From Aliidiomarina sp. (GTDB lineage: Bacteria; Pseudomonadota; Gammaproteobacteria; Enterobacterales; Alteromonadaceae): a stretch of DNA of 64,000 nucleotides. The stretch covers positions 62,001-126,000 of the forward strand of contig NZ_JAIUMR010000005.1 of assembly GCF_022565475.1 (NCBI RefSeq), given 5' to 3'. The position numbers and the translations under genes are program-made. A model generated the notes under the pieces. The model was not told the origin of the DNA and searched no databases. It worked only from the letters and a program-made list of their open reading frames with translations. Of this stretch, positions 25,510-35,220 are shown one piece after another (the first letter of the stretch is position 1; each line of letters begins with the position of its first letter).

Positions 25510-27348
25510 ATGTGGTGGATGGCACTACTCTTGCTAGCGAACGACATGGATGGTGAAGAAGCGATAGAGCACTTAGAAATCAGGGGCAAGGCGATTGAGC
25601 GGGTATCGGATGTAATGCCGGTACAAGTGATCTCGCGGAATGAGATAGCGCGCTTACAGGGTGGCTCGGTGATCCCTTTGCTTCGTCAGGTGGCTGGCGC
25701 AGATATAACCTCAACCGGCTTGTTTGGTGGACAAACAAGTATCATGATGCAAGGCGGTTCGAGTTCCCATGTTTTAGTGCTAATCGATGGTCAACCGATC
25801 ACCAGTCCGACCCTTGGAACAGCTTCCTTACAAAATTTACACCCAGACGATATTGAGCGCATCGAAATTACCCGTGGTGCCCGAGCATCGACATATGGCG
25901 GTAATAGTATGGCTGGTGTTATTCATATCTATACTCGCCAAGCAGCAAGCAATACCGCGAGTGTTCGCATTCGCCATGGCGCTTATCATTTCCGTGAGGC
26001 AGCAACGTCCGCAAGTTACCGAAGTGAACGCACGAGTCAGCAACTCAATATTATTCGTCGTTGGTATGAAGGCTATGATCTGACCACAGATCAATTATTC
26101 GGCAATGAAGGGCTTGATGGCGCTAGCGCGACGAACGTGACTTGGAATGGCTCGTATCAGGCCAGCGAGAAGTTGCAAATTTCCGCGCGCCATTTTGATA
26201 TTAGTTCACGTGCTGAATATGATCAGGACTGTTTGCACCCAGACACATTTGAACGAGTCTTCTGCTTACCGGCTGTACGCATTCGCCAGCAGGCGACGCA
26301 AACGCAAGTCAAACACCGCTTGGCTAATGGTTCTTTGCAGGAAATTCAATTAAGTAATTTTCGTGAACGCTCAAATACCACCGATGGTGCTGAATTTTCG
26401 ACGACTTGGTTGGGTGACCAAGATGCACTCGATACCCGCCGACAAACTCTGTCATGGCAATTAACCACACCACTCGCTGGGCGCAATCAGCAGCTCATGT
26501 ACGGCTTCGATTGGGAGCGTGAACGAGCACAAATGTATCCGCTGAACTTTGCCGCGCAAACGAGGCAAACACGGAGTGTCTATACCGACTACTTGTGGCG
26601 TTATCCGACCTGGCAGATTACTACAGGCGGACGACTTGCACATAATTCCCAATATGGCACGAATTTTACCCATTCCGTTGACTTATCCATGACCCCTGTA
26701 GACCTGTGGCGCTTTGGTGTCAGCCATAGTAGTGGTTATAAACCGCCAACTTTTAATGACTTGTATTGGCCGGGAACGGGCAATGACCAACTACGTCCAG
26801 AGCGCTCTGAAACGGTGTCGGCTTATGCGCGTCACTATATCCGTGCGGGTTTACTTGAAGCTTCAGTATTTTACTCAGACTTTAGTAATTTAATCGTTTG
26901 GAAATCACCGAGTGATGGTGGTTTGTGGTCGCCGGCGAATGTCGGTGGGGCAACTGCTTATGGACTGACTTTGCGCTGGGAATACAACTGGAAGCGTTGG
27001 CGCGTTCGTGCCCATGCAACGCTGCAAGAAACCGAAGATCAGGCGACTGGCGTGCGGTTGCTGAATCGAGCACATAGTTTTGGCACCATCACCATGAGCC
27101 AAGGTTTTGCCGATGGCGTCATGTCATTGGACTTAGTGGCTAACGGTAATCGGCGTGTCTCAGCCTATTCTGATGAACGTGCGGCAGGAACTTGGATATT
27201 GAACGGCCGCTGGGAGCAAGCTTTTTCGCGGGAATGGATGTTTTATCTGAGCATGGATAATATTCTCGATAATGAGCATGAATTTCGGCCCGGCTATAAT
27301 GAACCGCGCCGGCAGTTTCGGATTGGCATTTCATACCATTGGCGATAG
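25510..27348 (+). CDS. btuB: TonB-dependent outer-membrane receptor, BtuB-like
   Basis: A 612-residue receptor close to the length of E. coli BtuB (614). A short hydrophobic N-terminus (MWWMALLLLA) serves as signal peptide. The mature protein begins with a TonB-box-like segment (EHLEIRGKAIERV), then a plug domain with VLVLIDGQPI and ERIEITRGARASTYGGNSMAGVIHIYT, and a 22-strand barrel. The protein ends in HWR rather than the usual terminal aromatic residue. Together with the nearby BtuF-C-D-like operon it probably imports cobalamin or a similar corrinoid, energised by ExbB-ExbD-TonB. No riboswitch is visible upstream. Confidence 0.85.
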   Translation: MWWMALLLLANDMDGEEAIEHLEIRGKAIERVSDVMPVQVISRNEIARLQGGSVIPLLRQVAGADITSTGLFGGQTSIMMQGGSSSHVLVLIDGQPITSPTLGTASLQNLHPDDIERIEITRGARASTYGGNSMAGVIHIYTRQAASNTASVRIRHGAYHFREAATSASYRSERTSQQLNIIRRWYEGYDLTTDQLFGNEGLDGASATNVTWNGSYQASEKLQISARHFDISSRAEYDQDCLHPDTFERVFCLPAVRIRQQATQTQVKHRLANGSLQEIQLSNFRERSNTTDGAEFSTTWLGDQDALDTRRQTLSWQLTTPLAGRNQQLMYGFDWERERAQMYPLNFAAQTRQTRSVYTDYLWRYPTWQITTGGRLAHNSQYGTNFTHSVDLSMTPVDLWRFGVSHSSGYKPPTFNDLYWPGTGNDQLRPERSETVSAYARHYIRAGLLEASVFYSDFSNLIVWKSPSDGGLWSPANVGGATAYGLTLRWEYNWKRWRVRAHATLQETEDQATGVRLLNRAHSFGTITMSQGFADGVMSLDLVANGNRRVSAYSDERAAGTWILNGRWEQAFSREWMFYLSMDNILDNEHEFRPGYNEPRRQFRIGISYHWR

Positions 27349-27448
27349 GCCCCATGCGCCTACCATTTAAGCGCCAAAGAGAGTATGATATGGCCTCTAA
27401 TTTTTGTCCTCTGCCGGTAATTTTCGGCACACATTTTTAGGAGTTCGC

Positions 27449-28714
27449 ATGTCTGGTTCTGAAATGACTATCGCTGGGTTTGACCCAGAATTATGGGCGG
27501 CTATGCAAGCAGAAGTTCAGCGTCAGGAAGAGCATATTGAATTAATTGCGTCAGAAAACTACACCAGCCCGCGTGTTCTCGAAGCACAAGGCTCGCAGTT
27601 AACCAACAAGTATGCTGAAGGCTATCCAGGCAAGCGCTACTATGGCGGTTGCGAATATGTTGACATCGCTGAAAACTTAGCCATCGAGCGCGCTAAAGAA
27701 TTATTTGGTGCGGCTTATGCGAACGTTCAACCGCACGCTGGTTCACAAGCCAACACAGCCGCATTCATGGCCCTATGTAAAGCGGGTGACACGGTGTTAG
27801 GTATGAGCTTGGCGCATGGTGGCCATTTAACCCACGGGTCGCACGTGAACTTCTCAGGAATTAACTACAATGCTGTGCAGTATGGTCTGAACGACGCCAC
27901 TGGCGAAATCGATTATGACCAGGTGCGTCAGCTGGCGCATGAGCACAAGCCGAAAATGATTATCGCCGGTTTCTCGGCGTATTCAGGCATTGTTGACTGG
28001 CAGAAATTTCGTGAAATCGCTGACGAAGTCGGCGCTTACTTATTGGTCGATATGGCTCACGTTGCTGGCCTTGTCGCTGCAGGTTTGTATCCGAACCCAG
28101 TGCCAATTGCGGACGTGGTGACCACAACCACACATAAAACCTTAGCTGGCCCGCGTTCAGGCTTAATCTTGTCTGGTAAAGACGACCCAGAGCTTCACAA
28201 GAAGCTCAACAGTGCGGTATTCCCGGGCAACCAAGGTGGTCCATTAATGCACGTGATCGCAGCGAAAGCGGTGGCGTTCAAAGAAGCCTTGCAGCCTGAG
28301 TTTAAAGAGTACCAGAAGCAGGTGTTGAAGAACGCCAAGGCCATGGTTCGGGTAATGCAAGAGCGCGGCTATAAGATTGTTTCGAATGGCACTGAAAACC
28401 ATTTGTTCTTGGTTGACTTGATCGACAAAGACATTACCGGCAAAGATGCCGACGCAGCGCTTGGACGTGCGTATATCACGGTAAATAAAAACTCGGTTCC
28501 GAATGACCCGCGTTCACCGTTTGTTACCTCAGGTTTGCGTTTAGGAACGCCGGCGATTACGCGTCGTGGTTTCCAAGAAGCAGAAGCGGAGCAAGTGGCA
28601 CATTGGATTTGTGACGTGCTCGATGCAGTTGCAGCTGGCGACAGCGAAGGCGTGGAAGCGCGCGTGCGTGACGAAGTTAAGGCCTTGTGTGCACGTTTTC
28701 CAGTTTACGCCTAA
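27449..28714 (+). CDS. glyA: Serine hydroxymethyltransferase
   Basis: A 421-residue PLP enzyme that interconverts serine and glycine with tetrahydrofolate, the main source of one-carbon units. The PLP lysine is K230 in [23 protein letters not shown] at 31-41 and [14 protein letters not shown] at 54-67 are family signatures. I start at 27449, where AGGAG precedes ATG; the open frame reaches 27404 but lacks support. It is followed by nrdR after 35 bases, a pairing also common in gammaproteobacteria, so glyA may be co-transcribed with nrdR-ribD-ribBX. Confidence 0.97.
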   Translation: MSGSEMTIAGFDPELWAAMQAEVQRQEEHIELIASENYTSPRVLEAQGSQLTNKYAEGYPGKRYYGGCEYVDIAENLAIERAKELFGAAYANVQPHAGSQANTAAFMALCKAGDTVLGMSLAHGGHLTHGSHVNFSGINYNAVQYGLNDATGEIDYDQVRQLAHEHKPKMIIAGFSAYSGIVDWQKFREIADEVGAYLLVDMAHVAGLVAAGLYPNPVPIADVVTTTTHKTLAGPRSGLILSGKDDPELHKKLNSAVFPGNQGGPLMHVIAAKAVAFKEALQPEFKEYQKQVLKNAKAMVRVMQERGYKIVSNGTENHLFLVDLIDKDITGKDADAALGRAYITVNKNSVPNDPRSPFVTSGLRLGTPAITRRGFQEAEAEQVAHWICDVLDAVAAGDSEGVEARVRDEVKALCARFPVYA

Positions 28715-28749
28715 GCTAAACAGGTTAGGTCAACGGCTAGAGGGTTGCT

Positions 28750-29199
28750 ATGCATTGTCCATTTTGTGACGAACAAGACACTAAAGTGATTGACTCACGC
28801 TTAGTCGCCGACGGTATGTCGGTGCGCCGGCGGCGTGAGTGCAATGCATGCAAAGAGCGTTTCACGACGTTCGAAAGTGCTGAATTAGTGATGCCACGGG
28901 TGATTAAAAGCAATGGCGCCCGCGAGCCCTTTAACGAAGATAAACTGCGTGCAGGCTTGCTGCGTTCGCTCGAGAAGCGGCCGGTTAGCCTCGAAGCCAT
29001 GGAACAAACCATTAACCGAATTAAGTCGAAACTGCGGGCGACCGGTGAGCGCGAAGTGTCGAGCAAACTGATTGGTTCGTTGGTCATGGACCAATTGAAA
29101 CAGCTCGATAAAGTCGCCTACATTCGCTTTGCCTCGGTGTATCGCTCGTTTGAGGATATTCGTGAATTCGGTGAGGAAATTGCGCGTTTAGATGACTAA
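28750..29199 (+). CDS. nrdR: Transcriptional repressor NrdR
   Basis: A 149-residue repressor of ribonucleotide reductase genes. The N-terminal zinc ribbon has C3, C6, C31 and C34, and the ATP-cone domain spans about 46-136 ([20 protein letters not shown] onward). It senses ATP/dATP and binds paired NrdR boxes. Length is the E. coli value. Its stop lies 8 bases inside the ribD start, giving translational coupling, an arrangement conserved in gammaproteobacteria. Confidence 0.97.
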   Translation: MHCPFCDEQDTKVIDSRLVADGMSVRRRRECNACKERFTTFESAELVMPRVIKSNGAREPFNEDKLRAGLLRSLEKRPVSLEAMEQTINRIKSKLRATGEREVSSKLIGSLVMDQLKQLDKVAYIRFASVYRSFEDIREFGEEIARLDD

Positions 29200-30466
29200 C
29201 ATGCCGTTTACCCCCGCTGACCACTTTTTTATGCAATACGCCCTCGAGCTTGCCGCCCGAGGGCGTTTTACCACGCATCCGAATCCAAATGTTGGTTGTG
29301 TCATTGTCGCTGGCGAACAGGTTGATCTGTCAGCGGGGCCGAAGCAATGGCGTGACTGCATTGTCGGCGCCGGTTTTCATGAACGCGCGGGCGGCCCCCA
29401 TGCGGAAGTCTTTGCGCTGCGGGCAGCCGGTGAGCGGGCACGTGGCGCAACTGCCTATGTGACCTTAGAGCCGTGCAGTCATCATGGACGCACACCGCCT
29501 TGCGCAGAAGCACTGCTAAAGGCGGCGGTCGGCCGTGTTGTGGTGGCGATGCAAGACCCATTTCCGGCGGTTTCTGGCCGCGGCATTGAACTGCTGCGTC
29601 ATGCTGGAATTCAGGTGGATGTGGGCCTTTTAAGTGACGAAGCGTTTGCTGTTTCTGCGGCGTTTTTTACCCGTGTAGTAAAAAATCGCCCATTGGTGCA
29701 GGTGAAGCTGGCCGCGTCAATGGACGGCAAAACCGCATTGGCTTCCGGTGAGAGTAAATGGATCACGAGCGCCGAAGCACGCCGTGACGTGCAGGTTGGC
29801 CGTGCTCAGGCGGGAGCGATTTTGTCTGGTGCGGGTACGGTGTTAGCCGATGATCCGAGCTTAAATGTGCGCGTAGAAGAGTTTCCTGAGGATGTGTTGT
29901 ATTTTCAAGAGCAGCCGCAGGCTGAACAACTGCGTGGCAGCGAACATCTAGACCCTGCGTTGAAGAAATCCATGCAGGCCTTTGCGCCGCAAACCGGCGT
30001 TGCGCCGAAACACGTGCGTCAACCGTTGCGCGTGATTATTGATCATCGTGGCGAAATTTCGCCACAGGCACGCATTTTTCAAGACCAAAACCCAGTTTGG
30101 ATCGTACGTACTCAGGCGCTTGATATCGCATTGCCAGCGCATGCGCAGGAAGTGATTGTTGCCGCAGGTGCGGATGGCAGAGTGTCCTTGCTAGCACTGC
30201 TGGAAAAGCTTGCCGCGGCGAATATTCTGTCGGTTTGGGTAGAAAGTGGTGCGCGATTGGCTGGGGCTTTGTTAGATGCCAACTTAGTCGATGACCTGAT
30301 TGTATATCAAGCACCGAAATTTTTAGGCAGCGGCGCAAAAGAGTTATTAACCATGTCCGCGCCAACGAGTATGGCTGCCGTGCAACCATGGCAAATTGTG
30401 GCTTGTCAGCAGCTGGGACCAGATTTAAAAATTACCATGCGCCCCGACGGCGCACTAGCTAAATGA
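29192..30466 (+). CDS. ribD: Riboflavin biosynthesis deaminase/reductase RibD
   Basis: A two-domain enzyme acting on the second and third steps of riboflavin synthesis. The N-terminal deaminase has zinc ligands H70, C95 and C104 and proton-shuttling E72 (HAEV and [11 protein letters not shown]). The C-terminal reductase starts near [23 protein letters not shown]. At 424 residues it is about 57 longer than E. coli RibD (367). The extra length is in two places: about 43-58 before the deaminase core ([10 protein letters not shown]), and about 228-270 in the reductase domain after [12 protein letters not shown]. Catalytic motifs are intact, so the enzyme should be active. Confidence 0.93.
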   Translation: MTNMPFTPADHFFMQYALELAARGRFTTHPNPNVGCVIVAGEQVDLSAGPKQWRDCIVGAGFHERAGGPHAEVFALRAAGERARGATAYVTLEPCSHHGRTPPCAEALLKAAVGRVVVAMQDPFPAVSGRGIELLRHAGIQVDVGLLSDEAFAVSAAFFTRVVKNRPLVQVKLAASMDGKTALASGESKWITSAEARRDVQVGRAQAGAILSGAGTVLADDPSLNVRVEEFPEDVLYFQEQPQAEQLRGSEHLDPALKKSMQAFAPQTGVAPKHVRQPLRVIIDHRGEISPQARIFQDQNPVWIVRTQALDIALPAHAQEVIVAAGADGRVSLLALLEKLAAANILSVWVESGARLAGALLDANLVDDLIVYQAPKFLGSGAKELLTMSAPTSMAAVQPWQIVACQQLGPDLKITMRPDGALAK

Positions 30467-30478
30467 GGGTGAAGTAGC

Positions 30479-31594
30479 ATGTCGAGTTTGAATAGTACGG
30501 CCGAAATTATTGCCGATATGAAAGCGGGCAAGATGGTCATTCTCATGGATGATGAAGATCGTGAGAACGAAGGCGACCTGATTATGGCCGCCGAGTGCGT
30601 CACACCTGAAGCGATTAATTTTATGGCGCGATATGGCCGTGGCCTGATTTGTTTGACGCTGACCGAAGAGCGTTGCCAACAGTTGCGTCTGCCGCTCATG
30701 GTTGGGCAAAACAATTCACCGTATGCGACCAATTTTACCGTATCGATTGAAGCGGCGCATGGCGTCACTACCGGTATTTCAGCCAGTGATCGGGCGAAAA
30801 CCGTGTTGGCGGCAGTCGCTACCGATGCGAAACCGACTGACTTGGTGATGCCAGGGCATATTTTCCCCTTGAAAGCCCGTCAAGGTGGCGTGCTAAACCG
30901 CGCTGGGCATACGGAAGCGGGCTGTGATTTAGCGCGCATGGCAGGTTATGAGCCAGCCGCAGTGATTGTCGAAATTCTCAATGAAGACGGCACCATGGCG
31001 CGCCGTCCCGATCTCGAGAAGTTTGCCGCTGAACACGATTTAAAAATTGGCACGATTGCCGATTTAATTGAATACCGCTCAATGAAAGAGCACACGGTTG
31101 AGCGTGTGGCTCAATGTAAATTGCCAACCGCGTATGGCGAATTTGACTTAGTCACGTATCAAGACACGGTCGATGGTCAAGTGCACTTTGCGCTGGTGAG
31201 TGGCGAAGTGCAGGGCGATCAGCCGACACTAGTCCGGGTGCACTTGCAGGATACTTTCAATGACTTGCTGGCAACTGAGCGGGCGAGCCGCCGCAGTTGG
31301 CCGGTGTACCGTGCAATGCGAAAAATCGCTGAAGAAGGTGGTGTGTTTGTGATGTTGAGCAAACAGCAAAGCCCGCAAGACTTAATTGAACAAGTCCGCT
31401 TCTTTGAGCAAGAAGATAAAGGCGAAGTACAGCGTTCGGCGACGAAAAGTAAAGAGTCGCGCAATGTCGGTGTCGGCTCGCAAATTCTGGCTGACCTTGG
31501 TGTCCACCAAATGCGCTTATTGAGCTCGCCGCGGAAGTACTCCGCACTGTCTGGTTTCGGCTTAGAAGTGCTTGAATTTATCGAAGACAAATAA
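30479..31594 (+). CDS. ribB: 3,4-dihydroxy-2-butanone-4-phosphate synthase with RibA-like, non-cyclohydrolase C-terminus (RibBX type)
   Basis: A 371-residue fusion. Residues 1-200 are a complete RibB domain: [11 protein letters not shown] (24-34), the [15 protein letters not shown] loop, and the [14 protein letters not shown] block. The remaining part resembles GTP cyclohydrolase II, but the zinc cysteines are missing: where RibA reads SECLTGDxxxxxRCDC, this protein has [17 protein letters not shown]. This is the arrangement described in Proteobacteria as RibBX, where cyclohydrolase activity is lost. A separate ribA must exist elsewhere. A ribE gene normally between ribD and ribB, and ribH-nusB normally after it, are absent; an SRP RNA follows instead. 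Confidence 0.9.
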   Translation: MSSLNSTAEIIADMKAGKMVILMDDEDRENEGDLIMAAECVTPEAINFMARYGRGLICLTLTEERCQQLRLPLMVGQNNSPYATNFTVSIEAAHGVTTGISASDRAKTVLAAVATDAKPTDLVMPGHIFPLKARQGGVLNRAGHTEAGCDLARMAGYEPAAVIVEILNEDGTMARRPDLEKFAAEHDLKIGTIADLIEYRSMKEHTVERVAQCKLPTAYGEFDLVTYQDTVDGQVHFALVSGEVQGDQPTLVRVHLQDTFNDLLATERASRRSWPVYRAMRKIAEEGGVFVMLSKQQSPQDLIEQVRFFEQEDKGEVQRSATKSKESRNVGVGSQILADLGVHQMRLLSSPRKYSALSGFGLEVLEFIEDK

Positions 31595-31641
31595 ACACTG
31601 GTGGCTTTTTAGCCAGTTGCGCGAAGATTGCTTGGGTTAGG

Positions 31642-31670
31642 TTGAGTTTAGCGCCGCTTTCAAGCATAAT
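31642..31670 (+). promoter_or_regulatory. Promoter for 4.5S RNA
   Basis: TTGAGT (31642-31647), a 17-base spacer and CATAAT (31665-31670), followed by a GC-rich discriminator, place the start at the first base of the RNA. A GC-rich discriminator is typical of growth-rate-controlled RNA promoters. Confidence 0.7.
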
Positions 31671-31677
31671 TCGCGGC

Positions 31678-31790
31678 GGTGACCCCATTGGTCCCCTCGC
31701 AACATGAACCAGCGAACCCGGTCAGGCCCGGAAGGGAGCAGCCGTAGTTGGGGTAATGTGTGCCGGGGTGTGGCTGGTGGGGTCATCACC
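31678..31790 (+). ncRNA. ffs: Signal recognition particle 4.5S RNA, small bacterial type
   Basis: The universally conserved apical domain is present: GGTCAGGCCCGGAAGGGAGCAGCC, with the GGAA tetraloop region flanked by the Ffh-binding internal loops. The two ends pair (GGTGACCCC with GGGGTCATCACC) to form the long hairpin. Length is about 113 bases, as in E. coli. It binds Ffh to deliver nascent membrane proteins to FtsY. Five T follow the closing helix and end the transcript. The TGTGTGCCGGGGTGTGGCTGG strand matches the 3' arm of E. coli 4.5S. Confidence 0.96.
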
Positions 31791-31894
31791 TTTTTAGGCG
31801 CCTAAAATAACGCGTCAGATTAAAACTCTCGGTTTTGCGCTTGGCGCTAATCGCCTTCTCTAGTGTGAAGCTTCCTAAAGTATCGAATTCATCC

Positions 31895-31924
31895 TTGTCT
31901 ATCTGGACTGACCAGTGTTATGGT
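31895..31924 (+). promoter_or_regulatory. Promoter with embedded FadR-like operator
   Basis: CTGGACTGACCAG (31903-31915) differs at one base from the FadR core palindrome CTGGTCNGACCAG. It lies between a candidate -35 TTGTCT (31895-31900) and -10 TATGGT (31919-31924), 18 bases apart, where a bound repressor would block polymerase. It controls the crotonase gene downstream. Confidence 0.5.
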
Positions 31925-31992
31925 GCTGTCACAAGCATAATAGCTGTTCGGGCGACGCGATCGTCCGCGCGCAAAATAACGAGGAATCAGCC

Positions 31993-32739
31993 ATGAGCGA
32001 GCACGTCATTGTTACCGAAGCGAATAAAATTCTAACGGTGCAACTGAATCGTCCAGAGAAGAAAAATGCACTGACCCAAGAAATGTATGCGGTCATGACG
32101 CAGGCGTTAATTGATGCGAATCGTCGCGATGATATTGCAGCGGTGGTGTTTACCGGTGCGGGTGATTTATTCTGTGCAGGTAATGATCTGGGTGATTTTC
32201 TGCGCCATGGTGAGTTGAAAGCAGACTCGCCCGTGTTCCAGTTCCTCAATACTATTGCCACTGTCGACGTCACGGTTGTTGCTGCAGTGCAGGGAGCTGC
32301 TGTAGGTATCGGTACGACGTTGTTGCTGCATTGTGACCTTGTTTACGCAGCTGAAGGCACTCAGTTTGTCATGCCATTTGTGGACATGGGCTTGGTTCCA
32401 GAGGCGGGCTCAAGCCAGTTACTACCTGCGTTGTGTGGGCATTTAAAAGCGGCTGAATTGCTCTTGTTGGCGGACACCATTGATGCGCAGAAAGCCTATG
32501 AATTCAACATGGTCAATCAGGTCGTGCCGGGTGACGAATTAGCCGCAACGATAGCCGACGTGGGCGCACGCCTTGCGGCTAAGCCAGTGCGTTCATTGCG
32601 GCTCAGCAAAAAGCTGATGAAAGTTCAGCCTGAAGCAGTGCCTGCGCGGATTCAGCGCGAATTGAAAGATTTTTTGACGGTACTTGCCAGTGAGGAAACA
32701 CAAGCGATTATTGCCGCCAAGGCACAGAGAAAGCGCTAG
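31993..32739 (+). CDS. Enoyl-CoA hydratase/isomerase family protein, enoyl-CoA isomerase-like
   Basis: A 248-residue crotonase-fold protein. I start at 31993, where GAGGAATCAGCC precedes ATG; the frame is open to 31915 but that part covers the promoter. Oxyanion-hole segments are present (FTGAGDLFCAGNDL and QGAAVGIGTTLLLHCD). Both Glu residues needed for hydratase activity are replaced: the first lies at the TT after AVGIG, the second at F in VMPFVD. A Glu follows in GLVPEAGSSQLLP, the position used by delta3,delta2-enoyl-CoA isomerases. I therefore favour an isomerase of unsaturated fatty acid breakdown, which fits the FadR-like operator upstream. Exact substrate unknown. Confidence 0.8.
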   Translation: MSEHVIVTEANKILTVQLNRPEKKNALTQEMYAVMTQALIDANRRDDIAAVVFTGAGDLFCAGNDLGDFLRHGELKADSPVFQFLNTIATVDVTVVAAVQGAAVGIGTTLLLHCDLVYAAEGTQFVMPFVDMGLVPEAGSSQLLPALCGHLKAAELLLLADTIDAQKAYEFNMVNQVVPGDELAATIADVGARLAAKPVRSLRLSKKLMKVQPEAVPARIQRELKDFLTVLASEETQAIIAAKAQRKR

Positions 32740-32776
32740 GGTTTGCGGCGGTTTAAGCTGAGAAACAAGAACAAAT

Positions 32777-32807
32777 AAAAAGGCAGTTCCGTTGGAACTG
32801 CCTTTTT
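32777..32807. terminator. Bidirectional intrinsic terminator
   Basis: AAAAAGGCAGTTCC, loop GTT, GGAACTGCCTTTTT: a perfect stem with A- and T-runs on both sides. It serves the crotonase gene on the plus strand and the FabH-like gene on the minus strand. Confidence 0.93.
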
Positions 32808-32826
32808 GCTATCTGCAGCGGCGTAT

Positions 32827-33924
32827 TTAGGCTTCGTTTTTGGCCGCTTTCTCCTGCGCTGCTTTCGCACCTTCATACAAAGGCAAAATGAGGTCAAGAG
32901 CACTCTGATCTGCGCCTTGTTCGAGCGTCAATTGATTATTCTGCAGCGGCGTGACACGCTCACCCCACTTAATCAGGCCTGCGCCGCAGGTTAAGCCACC
33001 ACCAAAGACCGCCGAAATAATCGAATCACCAGGTTTCACCATACCGGTTTCGAGGGCTTCCGTGTAGGCAATGGGTAACGTAGCTGAAGAGGTATTCCCA
33101 TATTTCTGGATGTTGACCATGGTTTTTTCTTCGGGCACTTTGCACATCTTGGCAAGGAAGTCGATCAGGCGTTTATTTGCTTGGTGGGGAATCAGTACAT
33201 CAATATCATCGACATTCAGGCCTGTTTCTTGAAACACCGCTTCGACAGCAGCACTCATTCCTTTCACCGCACGTTTAAAGATCTCTTGGCCAATAAAGTT
33301 GAATGGCATAACGCCATCAAAATTGTAGCGGTCGAAACTCATACCAAAGTCGAGTGAGAGCACGTCGCGGGCATCGGCGTCACAGCTGATTTTAGAGGCG
33401 AGTAAACCGGCATGGTTGTCGGATGCTTCGAGAACCATGGCTCCGGCACCATCACCAAACAACACCGCACTTTCGCGCTTGGTCCAGTCGAGAATGCGGG
33501 TCAGGCGTTCGGCGCCAATAATCAGCACTTTTTTATGCATGCCGATACGAATACTTGAGGTCGCAAAATGCATTGCATAGAAAAAACTGCTGCAAGCAGC
33601 ATTTAAATCAAACGCCGCGGCATTCTTAGCGCCGATATTCTGCTGAACTTTCGAGGCAACATTTGGAATGATTTCATCGGCAGTACAGGTGCCGACAATA
33701 ATCAGATCGATTTCCAATGGATCCAAGTCGGCAGCCGCTAATGCATTGCGTGCGGCAACCGTCGCTAATGCTGAAGTGCCGACCGCACTGACGCGTCGTT
33801 CTTCGATCCCCGTTCGGGTGCGAATCCATTCATCGGATGTTTCTAAAAATGTGGCCAAGTCATTATTGGTCATGACTGCGGGTGGTACACATTTACCCCA
33901 ACCGGTGATTTCTGCAAATTTCAT
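32827..33924 (-). CDS. 3-oxoacyl-ACP synthase III (FabH-like) with C-terminal extension
   Basis: A 365-residue KAS III-type thiolase-fold enzyme. The triad is C111 (LNAACSSFFYAM), H247 (IPHQANKR) and N277 (KYGNTSSATLPIA). I start at ATG 33924, which has AAGG at proper spacing; a GTG two codons earlier is too close to it. It is about 45 residues longer than E. coli FabH, the extra being a charged Ala/Lys-rich tail after GLIKWGERVTP (about 321-365). It may be a second KAS III that starts fatty acid chains from other acyl-CoAs; it is not in a fab cluster, so it is probably not the housekeeping FabH. Confidence 0.85.
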   Translation of the reverse strand: MKFAEITGWGKCVPPAVMTNNDLATFLETSDEWIRTRTGIEERRVSAVGTSALATVAARNALAAADLDPLEIDLIIVGTCTADEIIPNVASKVQQNIGAKNAAAFDLNAACSSFFYAMHFATSSIRIGMHKKVLIIGAERLTRILDWTKRESAVLFGDGAGAMVLEASDNHAGLLASKISCDADARDVLSLDFGMSFDRYNFDGVMPFNFIGQEIFKRAVKGMSAAVEAVFQETGLNVDDIDVLIPHQANKRLIDFLAKMCKVPEEKTMVNIQKYGNTSSATLPIAYTEALETGMVKPGDSIISAVFGGGLTCGAGLIKWGERVTPLQNNQLTLEQGADQSALDLILPLYEGAKAAQEKAAKNEA

Positions 33925-34042
33925 GAACACTACCTTAAATACTTTTGCGCTGATTTAACGGCGCAGCGCGTGACTCTACAGTAACAATCGTATACCTTTA
34001 TTGCCCATAAGAAAACGAAGTCATTCGAAAAGGGCAAGTCTT

Positions 34043-34609
34043 ATGCGTGGATTGTTCGCTGTATGCATGTTGGTTTTTTTGTTGTCGGGTTGCAATGCAA
34101 CACCACGGGTACCGGATGTGCTCGACGTTACTATACCGCCGCTGGCAACATCTGACGGACAACAATTACCACCTGTTCGTATGGAGATAAAGGACCAGCG
34201 TACACACAGTCATGTGCTGCGCGTGGAACATCATCAGGATCATGCAGAGTTTGCCACGACCGCTAGCCCTCTGGCTACTCTGATCAGTAGAGAATTGAGT
34301 TCCAATTGGTTATTCTCACCGCAATCGCCGATTAAAATGACGTTGTTTATCGAAGATGCATTGATTCGCGTTGAGCATATCGATCGCACCTATCAAACCA
34401 ATCACAATATTTCGTTGCGGCTCGAGGGCGAGCATCAAAGTCAGTCCATTATTCGGCGTTATCAGACAATAGTGACCGGCGCACCATTATCAGCGCCTGA
34501 TTATCAGCGGATGCAGCGCAGCTTTAATCAGGGTCTGGCCGACACATTGACACAATTGCTTAATGATGAAGAGTTGCGTCAATGGCTTATTCAGCAATCC
34601 ACGCGATAA
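34043..34609 (+). CDS. yajG: YajG-family lipoprotein
   Basis: About 188 residues from the ATG at 34043, which has AAAAGGG eight bases upstream; a TTG at 34001 opens the frame but would add a charged stretch before the signal. The lipobox is LLSGC with the lipidated Cys at 17. The mature protein is a soluble alpha/beta domain with no catalytic motif. The closeness to ampG three genes on repeats the E. coli yajG-ampG pairing, which supports the call. Function unknown; outer-membrane lipoprotein likely. It is followed after 11 bases by a periplasmic cyclophilin. Confidence 0.8.
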   Translation: MRGLFAVCMLVFLLSGCNATPRVPDVLDVTIPPLATSDGQQLPPVRMEIKDQRTHSHVLRVEHHQDHAEFATTASPLATLISRELSSNWLFSPQSPIKMTLFIEDALIRVEHIDRTYQTNHNISLRLEGEHQSQSIIRRYQTIVTGAPLSAPDYQRMQRSFNQGLADTLTQLLNDEELRQWLIQQSTR

Positions 34610-34620
34610 AGAGGACAATT

Positions 34621-35217
34621 ATGAAAACATGGTTATTTGCAATTATTTCAATTGTAGCCGTTGCTGTATTCCCGGCAACGGCCGATACGCAAAAGGATAA
34701 TCTCTATCCGCGGGTACAGTTTACCACCAATATGGGGGTGATGGTCGTTGAGCTGGATCGCTGGCGCGCACCGGTTACGGTCGAGCACTTCCTACAACAC
34801 GTTGTCTCGGGCAGCTACAACAATACCCTTTTCCATCGAGTGGTCGATAACTTTGTTGTTCAAGGTGGGGGATATGAAGCAGACTGGACGCCTTTACCTG
34901 AAGGCGATACTGTCATTAATGAATCGGGTAATGGCTTACCCAATCGATTCGGTACCATCGCCATGGCTCGTCAACAGGATCCGCATTCGGCGCGTCGCCA
35001 GTTTTATTTCAACACCAATGACAATGACAGCCTAAACCCAAATCCACGCCGGTGGGGCTATGCAGTGTTTGGACGGGTGATCGAAAATGAAGAATTACTA
35101 CGCGAGATGATGGCAGTTGCAACGGATTTTAACGAGGACGTCAACTTTCCTGATGTGCCAGTGGAGCCGCTCGTATTAATCCGCGTGGAGCTGTTACCCG
35201 AAGAAAAGGCAGACTAA
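34621..35217 (+). CDS. Periplasmic cyclophilin-type peptidyl-prolyl isomerase
   Basis: A 198-residue protein from ATG 34621 (AGAGGA upstream); 13 further in-frame codons upstream overlap yajG. A Sec signal (MKTWLFAIISIVAVAVFPATA) precedes the domain. The cyclophilin core is clear: TNMGVMVVELDRWRAP, then FHRVVDNFVVQGGG with the catalytic Arg, then the FYFNTNDNDSLN and GYAVFGRVIE strands. The usual tryptophan/phenylalanine pocket is of the bacterial PpiA/PpiB type. It should help fold exported proteins. It sits between yajG and ampG, probably in one operon, three bases before the next start. Confidence 0.93.
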   Translation: MKTWLFAIISIVAVAVFPATADTQKDNLYPRVQFTTNMGVMVVELDRWRAPVTVEHFLQHVVSGSYNNTLFHRVVDNFVVQGGGYEADWTPLPEGDTVINESGNGLPNRFGTIAMARQQDPHSARRQFYFNTNDNDSLNPNPRRWGYAVFGRVIENEELLREMMAVATDFNEDVNFPDVPVEPLVLIRVELLPEEKAD

Positions 35218-35220
35218 TTC

